A DNA stretch of 64,000 nucleotides from Trebouxia sp. TZW2008 (Eukaryota; Chlorophyta; Trebouxiophyceae; Trebouxiales; Trebouxiaceae), in contig BDIU01000324.1 in the NCBI GenBank assembly GCA_002118135.1, forward strand, positions 1 to 64,000, written 5' to 3'. Below are positions 34,780 through 47,964 of this stretch, piece by piece. The notes under the pieces are model-generated. The model did no database searches. It was not told the origin of the DNA and worked only from the letters and a program-made list of their open reading frames with translations. Numbering within the stretch: the first letter of the stretch is position 1; each line of letters opens with the position of its first letter. The position numbers and the translations under genes are program-made.

Positions 34780-37700
34780 TTAGTGCAGCTCTTGCACATC
34801 GCTCACGTCATCAGCAGGCTGCACATCATCAGCAGCAGGCTGAAACATCGGATTGCTGAGGGTTGTCTTCAAGCCCTCCCCTGGCAGCGTCACAGCTGAT
34901 GTTGTGCTTTGTGATACCCGCTCAGCCTCACTCTGCACGACAGCACAACTATCATGCCAAACTTCAACAATACACAGCAACACTGTCATTTTGCCACATA
35001 TCTCAGGCACAAGGGAGGCGCTGAGTTCATCTTGCAAGCATCAAACAACCATGCATGCCAATGCTTCGCCCCTGAACATCATGACTATCTCCAATCAGAC
35101 ATAGCATCCCAGCCCTCAGCCAACCAAGGACAACGACTTCATGTTGCAGACACTGAAAATCATCACGCTGATGCTATATCATTGTAGCGCTATCATGTGT
35201 GCCACTGATTGCTGGCATGTATGGAGCGATCATAATGCTTGCATACATGCAGCAGGCTGTGGTGTGTACCTGTATGGCATCAGCTGCTTGTGATGCCGCT
35301 GGTGCTTGCTCCACTTGGCCTGGAGCGCTCTCAAGTGGTGAAGGGGCATCAGATGCCAGAGACTCCTCGGCTGCTGGCGCTGCCTCTTCTGCTGTACTTG
35401 CAACTGGCGTTTGTGCCAAGGGCCTGCATCAAAGACAAGACTGTGACTTCCAAAGTCATGCTTTACAACGTAATGTTTGCGCACTGCTTAGGAATGCACA
35501 TTTGCATGTCATGGTCTCAAAGATGACTGTCAAGCGCATGTTGGACATCATGCCTGATCTTCATAGGATAAGATTGTCGTGACATGGGCCCAGCTTTGCA
35601 CCAGCATCATTAACACACCAGTAGACAGCAATGCAGTGCAAGACAGCAGCTTACCTGAGCTTGGTATTTTGAAGGGGCCTAAGGCGGCTGGCCCTGTACT
35701 GAGCCTCAGGTGATCTCTGCACAGGCTTATACACCGCTGCTATAGAAGGAGACCCTGCTGGGGAGGGTGCAGGGGTAGGTGGGGGCAGCCCCCCTCTGAC
35801 CCCCCTCCCCAGCGCCAGCCGCCCTGACGGCCCTGCCCTGTCCACTTGCCCTGCCCAATCGAACTGCCCTGCCCTGGGCTGGGTCTGGCCTGCCCTGGAC
35901 CCCTCTGGCCCGCCCCTGAGGGGTGAGCTGGGGGAAGAGCTGACCCCCCTAGTCAGGGTGCTCTGGGTGTACAGAGTGCTTTGCGTCGAGGCAAAGGCCA
36001 CGTTGCTGTTGCCAGTGCGCAGCTGTGGCAGTCCTGAGCGAGCTGTCCTGACTGCTGTTGATCTGGTCTGCAGCTGACTGACGGCACCTGTGCCAGGGAC
36101 AACACCTGCTCTTGCATGTTCAGTCAAGCAAAGCATACTTGCAATGTTCTGAGGCACCCAGCATGTTGGGCTATCCTCAACACAGACCACAGTGACATGC
36201 CATCCTGCCAGCAGCAACACGTTGAAAGTGCTCATGATCAACTCATGAACTCATGCAAGGGCCACTGGCAGCACATCATTTGTCAAGAGGGTCAAGCATT
36301 CAAGCCCATGACTTTTGTGACAGCTGTGCTGGTGTTGCACTTGCTTCATCAACTATTCCGCCTTTCAGAAAAGAAGGGTGTGTGGGCTAAGCAGGTGTAC
36401 CTTGAGCTGTCACCTCTCCATGGAACTGTTTTGCTTCAGTGAAGTCCTCTCTGACATCTCTCAAGGCCGCAGCACCTTTCTGAGGCTGTAGCCTTGGGAC
36501 AATTTCACCCCCTAGCCGTCTTCGTACAGGCCTAGACCCAGACCGGGGCAATGTAACAGCCCTAGCTGAACCCTCCTCTAGTTCTGTAAGCTCAGCTTCT
36601 GTCACAGCGACCTCATCTGACTCATGCCCAGGGGACATTGGCGCCAATAAGTCCTGGTGAATGTATGACTGACTGGAGAGCAGTTGGCTGTTCTCCCGCC
36701 TTGGCCGTGTTTTGGGGCTTTGGGCAGCAGCCCCTGGGACTCTGTTGAATCTGCTTGGGGCTGATGAGTCACCAAGTGATCTTCGGGAAGGGCCCTGTGG
36801 CTGCTGTGAGCGCCCCAGCAGAAGCCGCCTGGGAGCCTGCTCTTCATCCCCTTCGGTCTCCCGGCTGCATGAAGAGACCAAAGTTTGGAATGCACCGACT
36901 TTTTGGCTGCATGAAGCGGCCACCGATTGACACAACCAAAGTTTGAGCACACAATATAGCTTGATGGCTTCTGGACTGCGCTTTTGGACCGTTCTCAAGC
37001 TGATGCAGCCAATATCAGTTGCACCATGCTAGTGAAAGCAGGACAATGCATCATGAACTTGTATCACAGCAATATGAACACAGACCTCATCTGAGCAATT
37101 CACTTGCATTGGAGCTGGACATGCTGAATATATGGGCAAAGGATTTGTACGCTATGGAGGTGACTGTAATCCCAGAGGCCTTGCTAGTGAGGGGTGGGGG
37201 GGCTGGTCGGCGGGGCATGCCCTCAACAGCCCTCTCACTGCCTTCTGCCTCAACACCGCCAGGCAGCTTGCCACTCCTCAGCACTCTGCTGCCCACCTGC
37301 ACCCATGTAAACACCAGTCAGCATGCATTCTGTGACAATTGTCTGTGCCGACTGTGATAGTGCATGTTCTAGGTCCTCCATCTTGGTACAGCCCTCAGGC
37401 TTTTGTAGAACCCTCTGAACAACAGGCAGGACCAGCATTTTTCAGTTGCCAGGCCAGCTTGACAAGATTGGATTGCATATGTGCAGATGGCTTGCAAAAG
37501 GGACAGCGCACACATTGTTGAGGGCCCAATCTTGCAGACAATACTGCATTGCATGTTTGTAATCAGCTTGAAAAGAGCGCAGCGCTCACCTTGTTTAGGT
37601 GCCAATCTTGCAGACAAAACTGCATTGCATGTTTGCAAACAGCTTGAAAAGAGCGCAGCGCTCACATTGTTGAGGTGCCACATCATATTGTTGCGCATGG

Positions 37701-40700
37701 TCTGAATGCGGCGCTGCTCCTCTGGGGTTTTGCCAGCCATCAAAAGCTGCCGCCTCCTACCCAGTTCTGCCATGGCAGAAGTGTACTGCTCATCAGTCAG
37801 ACCTTCAGCATATGGGTCGATGCCATATCCCTCCAGCTGCTGCGTCAATTCCCCTTGCAACTCCTCCTGTTGGCACAAGCGCATTGTATTGCTGTCAAGC
37901 ACTGTGTCATTGCTAAGCACCATGGCAGGAATGTACTGCTCATCAGTCAGGCCCTCAGCATAGGGTTTGATGCCGCATCCCTCCTGCTGCTGCGTCAATT
38001 CTTTATGCAGCTCCTCCTGTTGGCAGGAACCCAGTGTGTCGTTCTTAGTATAATGATCACTAACAAGAGTCTACATGCTTGCTATTCAGGTTTTGCAACC
38101 CTGCTAGAAGCATGCAGAGGCAGTGATCTGCTGTCAAATACTTGTGTCCAAAGCCGTCTTGTACATATGATGTGTTGGCATGATAGTGCTCAGCAGACCT
38201 GGATCTCTTTGAGATCATGCTAGTGGTCTTGCAGGAAGTGAGTAAACCTTGGCACATAACATATCTGCTGAACAAAGCTTTGGATTGTGACTTTTTTCTC
38301 ACACACAACAGATCCTGAACATTGCCGTCATGCCCGCCCCATAAATCAGATAGATTGGAAGGCTTGGCACGACAGGCCTTAACAGACCTGGATCTCTTCT
38401 ATGTTGCTCTGGTAGTCCTGCAGGGAGTGGGGGAAGCGGGACATGACCCCCTGACGCACATGCCCTTGCAGCTCATGCGGCATTTCTGCCTTCAGCCGTC
38501 GCACTGCCACGCCGGACAGGGGCTGTACGTGGTTGCCCTCCTGAGCAGCCTGAGCTGCATCTGCCCTGGCAACCCGGCGTGCTTCCCTAGCCTGCTCCTG
38601 GTACTCCTGCCATAAAACATCACGCAATTGAAACAGCTGACCTTTGGGTTGGCTCAAGTCACATTGGGTGTGCCATTGAATATCCTGTCAATGCTGACAA
38701 GGACTGTATGTGAATGCCATCCAGACCAGCATGTGCAGAATCTTGGTAACCCTACGCACTGCCCTAGCCTGCTTTTGGTCCCTCTGTCGTGCTGGGTCGT
38801 GCCAGTTTTAACCTCTGACTTTTGCATTAGTTCAGGTTCACAGTGGAGCTGTCACGCAAATCATACGAACACAAATTCTTGCATTGCGTCAACATCAACA
38901 TGACTCAGCAGCCACATGTCACCATGCATCCAAGCCTGCTCCAAATCCCACATGTGAGACCAGTCAGTCGCTGCAGGGCTTGAAAAGTTTACATTGCATT
39001 GTTTCAATCCCCACTATGGTTGCCAGCAAATGCAGGCAAAAAGCAATCCTGTGTGTTCTCAGTTGAAGTCAAGTCAAGTGATGCCCAGAATTGGTTGCTG
39101 TCAGAGTAGCGGTGTGAGGCTTGAGCACCTTGCAATCTTGCTAGCACCCCTTTTACGCTCTGTGACTGTCAACAACAATGCACATACAGTCATTTTCTCA
39201 ATGTACGAACAATTAATAGACACACAATCTTGCTTGTTTTTCTTTTGTTTTGCATAAGGTTTTTTCTGCCTATATAAGGAAAGTGCAGTGTGAGACCAGA
39301 CTCTGCATCCCACCTCCAACGGCACATCTGAATGAGGGCAGCGGTACATGTAAGGACACTGTCTTTGGTAAGCAATCAATTGATGCAAGGAGAGATAACT
39401 GTAAGGGGTTTGTTTTGTCAGTGCCAATATGCATACCTGTTCTAGGGTGTCCTGGGGGACCTGCTCGTCAGGGTACCCCTCAGGCTGCCCCTCCTCAGGC
39501 CCCAGGTCCTCTCCAGGGCCCATGTTATAGTTGGCCTCAGCCTGTGCCAGTGCCTCCTCCTCCTACACAGTATTCTTGCCTGTCGGAGTTTGATGACTTT
39601 AGGGTTTAGGGTAGAGTTTGATGACTTTGACACAATGCACATTAAGCCTTCTGACATCAGGACAAAATGATATCAGGACCTGCTTGCCGTGCTGACAATA
39701 CAAATTGGGCACCAAGTGCTGCATCCTGAGTGCACTGGCATTGCTGAGTAAGAAGCTCATAAAGTAAGGACCATGTCCTTGAGAATAAATGCTCTGTTGC
39801 AGACAGTCAGACATTGCAGCTACAGCAGCGACATTGCTGCATCTCAGCATTCACCATTTGTGCATTTGAAACATCACTTGGAACTGCATCAAGCAACTTC
39901 CTTGGTACTGAGATTAGTTACTGGCATCAGTCAGATGGCATCAGACACATGCCATCAGTCACAGGGCTGACCTCTTCCTGGCGGTCCAGCTCCTCCAGCT
40001 TCTTGGGGCTTTCCAAAGCGCCCTGCTCCAAGGGCCCTGGCCTGGGTGACATCTCTGGATGGAACTCTACCTCAAGTACTGTTGAGGTGCGCTCTGCTGG
40101 GTTAAAGCTACGAAATGTGTCCTGCAAATCCCAATGCCCTTACTGAAGTCACTCCAATGAGACAAGCACTGTGGTTGATTGTCATGATGCCTGCGTGCCC
40201 AGCAAGCGGCAAACCTATCATGAGGTAACAATCAAGTGGCGCAAGTCATGTCCAAACTTTGAAGCAGCTTCTCATCACAGTGAAGCACAGAGAGCAATGG
40301 GGAAGGGGGGCCAGGGGAGGGGTGGGGGCGGGGGGCAAAGGGCCTTCATGCAAGGCTTACCCCAAGGCGCAAGGTAGGCCTGGTGGTTTGGGCTTCAGCA
40401 GCTGCCGCTCGGGCCTCATCAGCCTCAGCCCTTGTTACTGTCACCTCCTGCACCCAAGTTTCAGCAATCATAGCTGCACTAAAATGACTTTCTCACTCAC
40501 GTGCAGGGTCTGAAATTTATTGTTGGCAGCGATATGACTAAATGCAAGGCATGAACAGCAGCTGGAATAGGACAACAGTTTTGGGCTGTGCGTGAGCTTT
40601 ACATGAGGACAGGGCAGGTACAGTGTTATAGGTCGGGGGGGAGAGGGGGCAGTTGGCGGTGCAGCAGGCACAGATCAGCAGTGTATGAAAAGCCAATGTA

Positions 40701-43700
40701 GGGTTGCAGAAGCAGCACGTACATGCTGGAGCTCCTTGACATGTAGGAGCAGCTCCTCATTGTGGGGCTGGTCTGTCTGTATGACTTCAGACAGCCGCCT
40801 GTTTTCATCATCCAAGGCTGCGACTTCCTGTGTCAGGTGACCCACCTGCATATCATGGCGATGCATTTGTCAAAGGCGGCTGACCTATGAGTCATGGCAA
40901 TACATTTGTAAAAGGTGCGCAACCCACAAGTCATGGCAATGTGGGTGTCAAAGGTGATTGACTCACAAGTGATGGCAATGCACTCATCAAAGGTGGTTAC
41001 CAACAAATCCTGGCAATGTATTTGCCAAAGATCTTCAACCTAAAAGTCATGGCAGTGCGTTTGATAAAGGTGGTTGACCTACAAGTCATGGCAATGCATT
41101 GGACCATTGTGACCCGTGGCTGATCTACAAGTCTTAGCAATGCATTCATGTAAGGTCACACCCTCTGTAGCAGGCTGCCGCTATTTGTGGAGGTGCTCAA
41201 AGCCCAATGTCAAACATCCTGGTTTCTTTGTTTTGGCGCTTTTCCTGTTGAGAGCCATCTTGGGGCGTAACAGCACCAGCGTGACAGACATCACAGCAGG
41301 CAGAGAAGAAGAGGCAGGGGACAAGCGGAATGTATTTCTGACCTGCTGCTGCAGCCGCTGCACAGCTTCAGAAGAGGCCTGAGGGCCATCCCCTTCCTCT
41401 TCCTCAAGCTGCCGCCTCTGAGCTTCCAGCTCTAGCTGTGCAACCTGCAGTGGAAGACATTTGATGCATTACTCAAATTATCACCTCAAAACTGACTACA
41501 TGACCAGATGTTATCATACCCTCGTGAGAGTGAGAACTAGTGTCGACAGCATAGCTTGTGCTGGCAAGCGCACCTTCATGCCACATGCCACGGTCTCGCA
41601 AGTGCATTCAGTCTACAGGCACTTGAAGCATATGAACTTGCAGCAGCAGTCATACAGCAGCTATGAGTCATTACCTTCTCTTCCAACTCATCCACTGCAG
41701 CTTGCAGCTCATCCCGGTCCTTAGTCATGGCGTCCAGCTCAGCTTCTGTCTGAGCCAACTGCAGTCACCACAAACGGCTTTAGGCAACTTCACATCTGAT
41801 AGTATAACTGACTGACTTGATGACTGACTCATGACAGAGTGACTGATTAACAGAATGACTGTCTGGCTAATGGAGTGACTGACTAATGACTGACTGCCTG
41901 CCGGGCTGACTGATTGATTGATAGACTGAAGCACAGACAGGGGAGCAGGGGCAAGGACTAGAAACATCGCCCAGACTGCAGCAATGAGTCTGGAACAGGA
42001 AACAAAGGCACAGGACAGTATTTTGTACGTGATTAGATTGGCGCAGGCACAGTGCATGCTTCCAGACTGCACGCATCTGCTGTGTACACACGCACTCTGG
42101 ACATCAGTATCCAGTTCGAGCTGTGTTTGTACGCTTGAGTGGCTGATACGGCACAAAGTTGCAAGACGCACAGGTCACAACCCAGCGTGCTGTGAGAGTA
42201 TGCGCTGGATGCTGCATGTCACACTTGACCACGCAGACGACTGAAGATTGGATCAGTCGTTCATTACAGCATATCCCAAGCTTTCATGTCTTGGGCAAGA
42301 GATTGTCTGCAACACCACCACTGCCAAAGCCCATGCAAATGCATGGAATCCTACACTTGTGGCATGGGGGCTTACATCATCCTGCACCTGCTGAGTCATC
42401 CTGTCAGAGGCACCAGGAATCTGGCCATCACTGTCCTGCTCTAGCTCTGCAATCACCTTCTCCTGCAAATTAATTTCCAAATTTTCCAAGATGTTCTGTT
42501 TCAAAGTTTGATGACGTATTATTTCACTGTGTGTGCGTGGAGGCATTCTGCACAGGCATATCTGAGCAGCAAGTGCCCGACTCTACCACGCTCGACATAC
42601 AGTGCTCGACGTTTCACAATCTCAGAAGACACGTGCTTGGAACCAGAGCACGATGCCGTCACAGATCAGGAAGTCTTATGTGTACAGTCATGACTGCTTA
42701 GACCAGAATGCTGCACAGCTCACGGCCAAGCGCAAGCCTGCTTCAGTGGTTGACAGGCAGCGCAGCCCTCTGGTTCCAGTGTGTCTGCACTGGTCAAGGT
42801 TTGCATTCGCTGCCAGCAATGGAATCAGCGGGTAAGAGAGAGTGACTTTACACACGATAGCCAGCCATCAAGGCTGATCGCATGTGTCACATAGTGTCAA
42901 TGACTATGTCCAACAAGTTGAGGCAGTCTATGACATGATACATCACTAGATACAGACCTGTGTCCTGATCTTGATTGTCATGGCTGAAATCTGCTCCTCT
43001 GCTTCTTCCAGATCTCTGGCCAGCCTGTCAGCCTTGGCGTCAGCTGCTGCAGCAGTTGCTGAGGCAGGGCTGCTGCTATCTGCCCCAAACATGACCTGAG
43101 AGCCGCGCCTGGCAGGTGCCTGCCTTGAGCCTGCCACATTACTCTTCTTCATGGCCACCAGTTCTAGTTCCAGTGCATCCCTCTGCTGTGAAAGCTCCCT
43201 TTGCCTGCACACAGATTCACCTCACAGTTCAGTGGTTTCGATCGCATGGTGAGCCCCGTGCTCTGGTAGTTTATCAGATAATCTTGAATAAGAGCTGTAG
43301 ACAACATGGCAATCACTGCATCATTGCGCTTCAGACTGATGCAGGGGCTGCAGATAGCCTAATAACTTGACCATTTGAAGCACAGCTTGAGGTGAAGCTT
43401 GGAGATTTCTGACCCTCAAACCATGCATTTGCCAATGACTGTCAGCTGCAATGGCAGGAGACACTGGTCCACCCAGTGCAACATCCAGTTCACACATTCA
43501 TCAGCAAGAAGTCTGCATTCATGCAGCATGGGACCGATGCAGATATTACAGCCTCAACAGAACATAGAGCACAGGGACATAGCCCAAACATTCTCCTGCA
43601 TGGTCGATGACGGTACACAGCCATACGAGACAATGCTGAAACTTATATGAGTGCAGCAGCATGAGAGCTGCACTGCCGTTGCTGATTGTCAAGGTCTCTT

Positions 43701-46700
43701 TTGGGTCGACCAAAGAATCTAGAATCCTTCATCCTGAGCCAACCTAGAGCAAACAGCACCACTCAGATAGCAGCAGCACCTGTTGAGTGACTCAGCCAAT
43801 TTCTGCTGCAGCGCCTGAGCCTCAGCGCCTTCAGACAGACTCACGCTCAGATGGCTGTCCTGCCGCCTGGCAGACCCCGCCTGCGCCTGCTGCTGCGACT
43901 GCTGCTGTGACTGCTGCTGCAGCTGCTGTTGGTGCTGCTGCTGCAGGCGCTGCTGCTGAGCATGCATGGCTTGAGTGAGCCTTTGGTCTGCAGCTAGACG
44001 CTCCTCACGACGGGTGCGCGCCACAGCTGCGGCTAGCTCCTCCTTTCCAGCACCTGCATGGTGATTTGAGGCGTGAAGCCTATTTGATTGATGCCACACC
44101 TGCTTGGACTGAAATGGTGGTAAGTTTAGGGTGAGGTGGGGGGAGCTTCACAGGGGGTGTACAGTGGGACAAAGAATGTCATGAAGAGCAGATTTGAAGT
44201 GGGATGGGAGATGGGGCAGATTGGGCTAGCAAGGAAAAAGGTCACCTTGATGGCAAGCTGCCAGTTGACTGAGAGCTGCCTTCAGCTTGGCAATGTCTTT
44301 CAGCAGCCCCTCCCGCTCCTCCTTCATGTCCTTTGCCTGCCGTCCACAAAATTATGTGTCCATGAATGTTCCAGAGCAGAAGTTTTCAGAGCAGAACTTC
44401 CCAGAGCAGCACAATCAGGCTCATCTTAGTTTGATGCCAAAGTGCTGCTGAGGATTGCACTGAGCTCATTTCATATGCCTTTCAAGTATTTCGTTTCACG
44501 CATGCTTTTCTGGAATCAATGCCCTAGGTGCATCAGCTTCACCTGCAACTCTAGCTTCTCCAGCTTCCATGCTGTGCTAGGGTCCACCTGGACAACAGCC
44601 CTTGCCTGCTGGCTGGGCCCTGCTGGGGCTTCAGAGGGGGCCTGGGGTGGGGCGGTGGGGATTTCTGCTGCTGCAGCAGTTGGCGCAGCAGCCGCAGCAG
44701 CAGCTGCCTGCTCCTTTGACTGCTCCGCCAGCAGCTGCACACATTGCATTGCAGTGTGGTCTGGAGTGCTGAGACACAGTCAGCTGTGCACACCTGTATG
44801 TAACTGACTCTACACCAGCATGCATGAAGACTATCGCATGCTGATGGGTTGCTCAGAGCATGGCATGCAATGTGCACGTGCAGGCATCTGTGAGTTCAGA
44901 ACAGATCTAAGTCAGTCAAAGTGATGAGGGGTGTAATGAGGGGTGTCATCCATTAATTGATAACATCCATTAATTGATAACATGTGCCTACACGTTCAGT
45001 GCAAGTCTGCAAATGCGGGAGAGAATTACTCGTGACAAAACTGCGACATGGCCACACATACAATGCGCCACCAAGACATGTTTCACGTCTGACTTCTACG
45101 CATGCGGTTGCCGCTGCCATCCTATTGCCCTGTTCAGCTATATGCGATGATCTTCTCTCACTGGCGGCTGGACACCACTATTGATCTGTCTTGACAGCAG
45201 TGAAAAAACACCACACCTCATAGGTCTGAAGGGTCTTGCGCAAGCGCCGCAACTCTTTGTTGGCGCCGGTCAACAGCTCCTTCTGTTCACGCACTCTCAG
45301 CCGTACTGCCTGAATATGCTGACCTCCCTTTGTCACCTCCTCCTGCCAAACAGTCACTGTCTGGATGATGGTTTTGAATGGTTGAGAACTGTTTGTATGT
45401 GGATTTCAAGTGGTTCCACAGCAGCTGCAGATCCATTTGAAAAGAGATTCAAGGCAATCTGATAGAGGCAGGACTCCTTGTAAGTACTTGAGTCTGAGTC
45501 TTCCATACATATGTAGCTGAGTTCTTGCACCAAATGGCACATGTGCAGAGGGTCAATTGACACAAACGCACTGCTCCTTTGCATGGAGAGCTGACACGAT
45601 GCAGCACACTCTTCTGCTTGCGTGAAGATACACAGATCTGGTTTGTTGATTGTGGCCAGCAGCAGCAATGAATACTCTGTAGACGTTTGGGCTGCGCTGA
45701 AAAGTCTGGTCTTGCCCACTGTCCATCAATCTGCCCCTATTGCTGCCATGATTGCTGACATTGTCATACATTGGCCAGATGCAGAAAGGCGTATGCGTAC
45801 TTACTATGTAGGATGCACAGTAGCATGTGACTGCCATCACGCTGCAGCCTGGACAGCAGGTGAGCTGCAGCACAACATGCACAGGCAGTGGGTCAATGAT
45901 GGTAGGGGCTGAAGTGGGCGATTACTCACTGGGCCTGTGATGTTATAGAAGTGATGTTGGTTAGATACTAACATTTGGTTCAACACGTCAGGTACTGGTG
46001 TGGACAGCACTGTGTACACACAGCTTTCAAGCTGCTCTGCTCTGTGCTTCCTGCTAGAGTCTCAAGCCCAAACCAACATGACAGTCACCACACGTTTTGT
46101 GCCCCAGTGCTCCTCGCTGCCGTGCATGACCTCATGGTTTACACTACCAAAGGCTTGATGTTAGAGACCTTGCACGTACGACAGTCTAACAAACTTTAGT
46201 GTGAGTCATTCAGATATGTCAGTGCAGACTGAACAGACACTTGATCAGGGGCTTGCCTTAAGGTGAGAGTTTTCACCAGCTAGGTGATCCTGGACATGCA
46301 GCAGGTACTCAGCCGTCAGCTGACTAAGGCGGAAGATGCGCAGGAAGTTGAGGTGTGTGAGGTTGCAGGTGTCCTCTCCATCCAGATCGCCAAAAGCCAC
46401 AATGCCCACAACCCTCTCTAAGGTGTCCAAGTCAGTCCGCCTGATCTGCAGACACCATACAACACTTGTTAGGTTTGTGGCCAGAAGCACTTGCATGCTA
46501 TGTATCCAGATCAGTTCTCCTGATCTGCAAATACCATACACAACTTATCAGATTGTGACCAAGTCGCTTGCGTAGGGAGTGTATCTGTGATCCTTCATGT
46601 CAAGGCAGCTGTTGTGTGTGTGGTGCTCTGTTCAAGATGTAGAAAGGGCGCTGTGATGCAAGCTGCCCAGCAAAGCGCAAGTGACAAAAGCAACTTGCAG

Positions 46701-47208
46701 CAATGCCTTGCTGAAGCAACTGCAGACTTCATTGCTCTGATGCTTGACAGTGTCATGCTTGGCCATCAATGATTGCACGGGGTATACTTGCAGACTGGGT
46801 TTGGGATGTGTGATGATTGGCACCAGCTCAATGAGTGCATGTGCACATTGTCAGGCAAACATGCACATTCTGAATACAGACATCAAGAGTGACAAGCTAT
46901 TGGTCACTGAAGCTTGAGCAGTGCGCAAAGGTGACAGTGCAGGGGCAATAATCTTGTGAGCCATTGTTGCAGCGATAAGCAGATGGCAACAAGCAGGGCT
47001 ATTGGCAGATGCATTTGGCCACACTCACCATATGGCTGACATCTATCCCATGCAGCAAGCGCCAGTCAATTGGTATGCGCCGTGAGCTGAAATGGAAAGG
47101 TGCAGCAGGTGGAAGACCAGCCAGCACAGGAAAAGCATCCTGCTTGGCAGCTTTGCCATTTGCAGCTGAGCACTGGTGCAAGAAAGGGTAGTTCTCTTGA
47201 TCTCTCAT
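34780..47208 (-). CDS. DZIP1: DZIP1-like coiled-coil protein (ciliary base)
   Basis: Twenty-two exons keep phase over about 1290 residues: 47029-47208, 46257-46445, 45217-45342, 44543-44734, 44246-44336, 43780-44053, 42958-43204, 42376-42462, 41675-41758, 41343-41444, 40723-40845, 40361-40447, 39972-40121, 39437-39562, 38388-38606, 37666-37866, 37337-37414, 37151-37296, 36414-36864, 35655 to about 36070, 35270-35423 and 34780-34932. Residues 1-123 match the Dzip-like N-terminal domain (PFHFSSRRIPIDWRLLHG, then FLRIFRLSQLTAEYLLHVQ). Long Glu/Gln/Lys/Ala-rich coiled coils follow, including a Gln run near 43880-43950, then a basic, Pro/Arg-rich C-terminus. The C2H2 zinc finger usual after the N-domain was not found. 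In animals DZIP1 works at the basal body and transition zone in cilium assembly. Exon 2 ends at a GC donor. The 40 bp intron between 37337 and 37296 is the weakest join. Confidence 0.83.
37480..38030 (-). repeat. Copies around the DZIP1 37666-37866 exon
   Basis: Upstream in transcription order, about 37915-38022 repeats the exon start (EEL then KELTQQQEG, YAEGLTDEQY) before diverging. Downstream, a block containing gcaaacagcttgaaaagagcgcagcgctcac is present about three times between 37490 and 37665, covering the donor side. The live exon is the one with the full ELGRRRQLL and KTPEEQRRIQ helix. Confidence 0.7.
38735..38800 (-). repeat. Decayed copy of the start of the DZIP1 38388-38606 exon
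   Basis: The plus-strand sequence ctgccctagcctgcttttggtccctctg matches the live exon's cttccctagcctgctcctggtactcctg around 38580-38610. Only about 40 bp are kept. It lies in the intron upstream of the live exon. Confidence 0.5.
40854..41160. repeat. Minisatellite, about 39-40 bp period, seven to eight copies
   Basis: Units share catggcaatgcattt, caaaggtgg.tgac and ctacaagt, for example at 40854, 40893, 40932, 40971, 41010, 41048 and 41087. The array fills the DZIP1 intron between exons 40723-40845 and 41343-41444. Its last unit merges into unique sequence near 41160. Confidence 0.85.
41806..41930. repeat. Degenerate (gact)n microsatellite
   Basis: Repeated gactgact, gactgatt and gattgattgat motifs run through this part of a DZIP1 intron, interrupted by substitutions. 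No coding potential is seen. Confidence 0.8.
46487..46540 (-). repeat. Decayed copy of the DZIP1 exon 2 start
   Basis: After an acceptor-like tttgcag, the minus strand reads IRRTDLDT and then a stop. The live exon (46257-46445) begins with the same residues after ctgcag. The copy lies upstream in the intron, as for most exon fossils in the window. Confidence 0.75.
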
Positions 47209-47964
47209 GGCCAGCTCTTGCTATTTGGCTGCTCAAAATGCAAGAACTGGCTGCAGGCACATCGTCTGTGCTGCCCAAAGCTCCAGTTGCGGCTGGTCAG
47301 CCAAGCTTGATGTCAGACCAGCCGTCCAAAAGCTTGGCTACGTCCTCTCCCGCCTGAATCGGCAAGGTGTGCACTCCACGCTAACGGCAGCGTGCTAGAG
47401 ACTTGGCGCGGTGCTGTGCACGCTGCTGCTCAGGCGCAATGAGCGCTGCTAAAGCGGCGATACATGGTTGTCTGAAGGCTGAAGCGACGTCACAGCCGGA
47501 CCTGCCCTCCGACAGCTGCACGACCCTTGACACCGCACTTGAGTTTGGCGCACGCCGGCTCGCGTTGAGCCCACCTTTCCCGACTGCACTTTCCGCTGAC
47601 GGTCAAAGCCCTGTTGCACACAACATGGGGGTTGTGAAATCTAGCATTTGATTGAATGATTGCTTGCATCAATGCCAATCCAGGGTTTGTTTGTCTGCCA
47701 TTGTTCCTGCATTTTCTTCCTGCCGTGTGTTGAAAGAGTGTTGCAGCCGACCGTTGGACGTGAGCCATGCAGCGAGCCTGCTGCTCCGACCACACAATCA
47801 GGATAGATGCAACAGCAGATGAGGCCTGAGCTGGGCGCAAATGGCTTGCAGCAATGTTTGTCACATAATCATTTGCAGCAGGATTTGCAGTAGGTAAATT
47901 CAGCTCAGCTGGAGTCCTTGGGTGTCTGCCATGATTGAACTAGGAAGGAGTGTTCTGAACGCTT
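47209..47964. other. Upstream region of DZIP1-like gene
   Basis: This holds the presumed DZIP1 promoter, between its ATG at 47208 and the end of the gypsy fragment. It is relatively G+C-rich at 47400-47600. Open frames here look like chance. Confidence 0.4.

Noticed and set aside
37296..37337. An 18 bp intron (gtgttt to gtgcag) in the DZIP1-like gene
   Set aside because: It is too short to splice and breaks phase; a 40 bp intron starting at gtcaca keeps phase, though it is also short.
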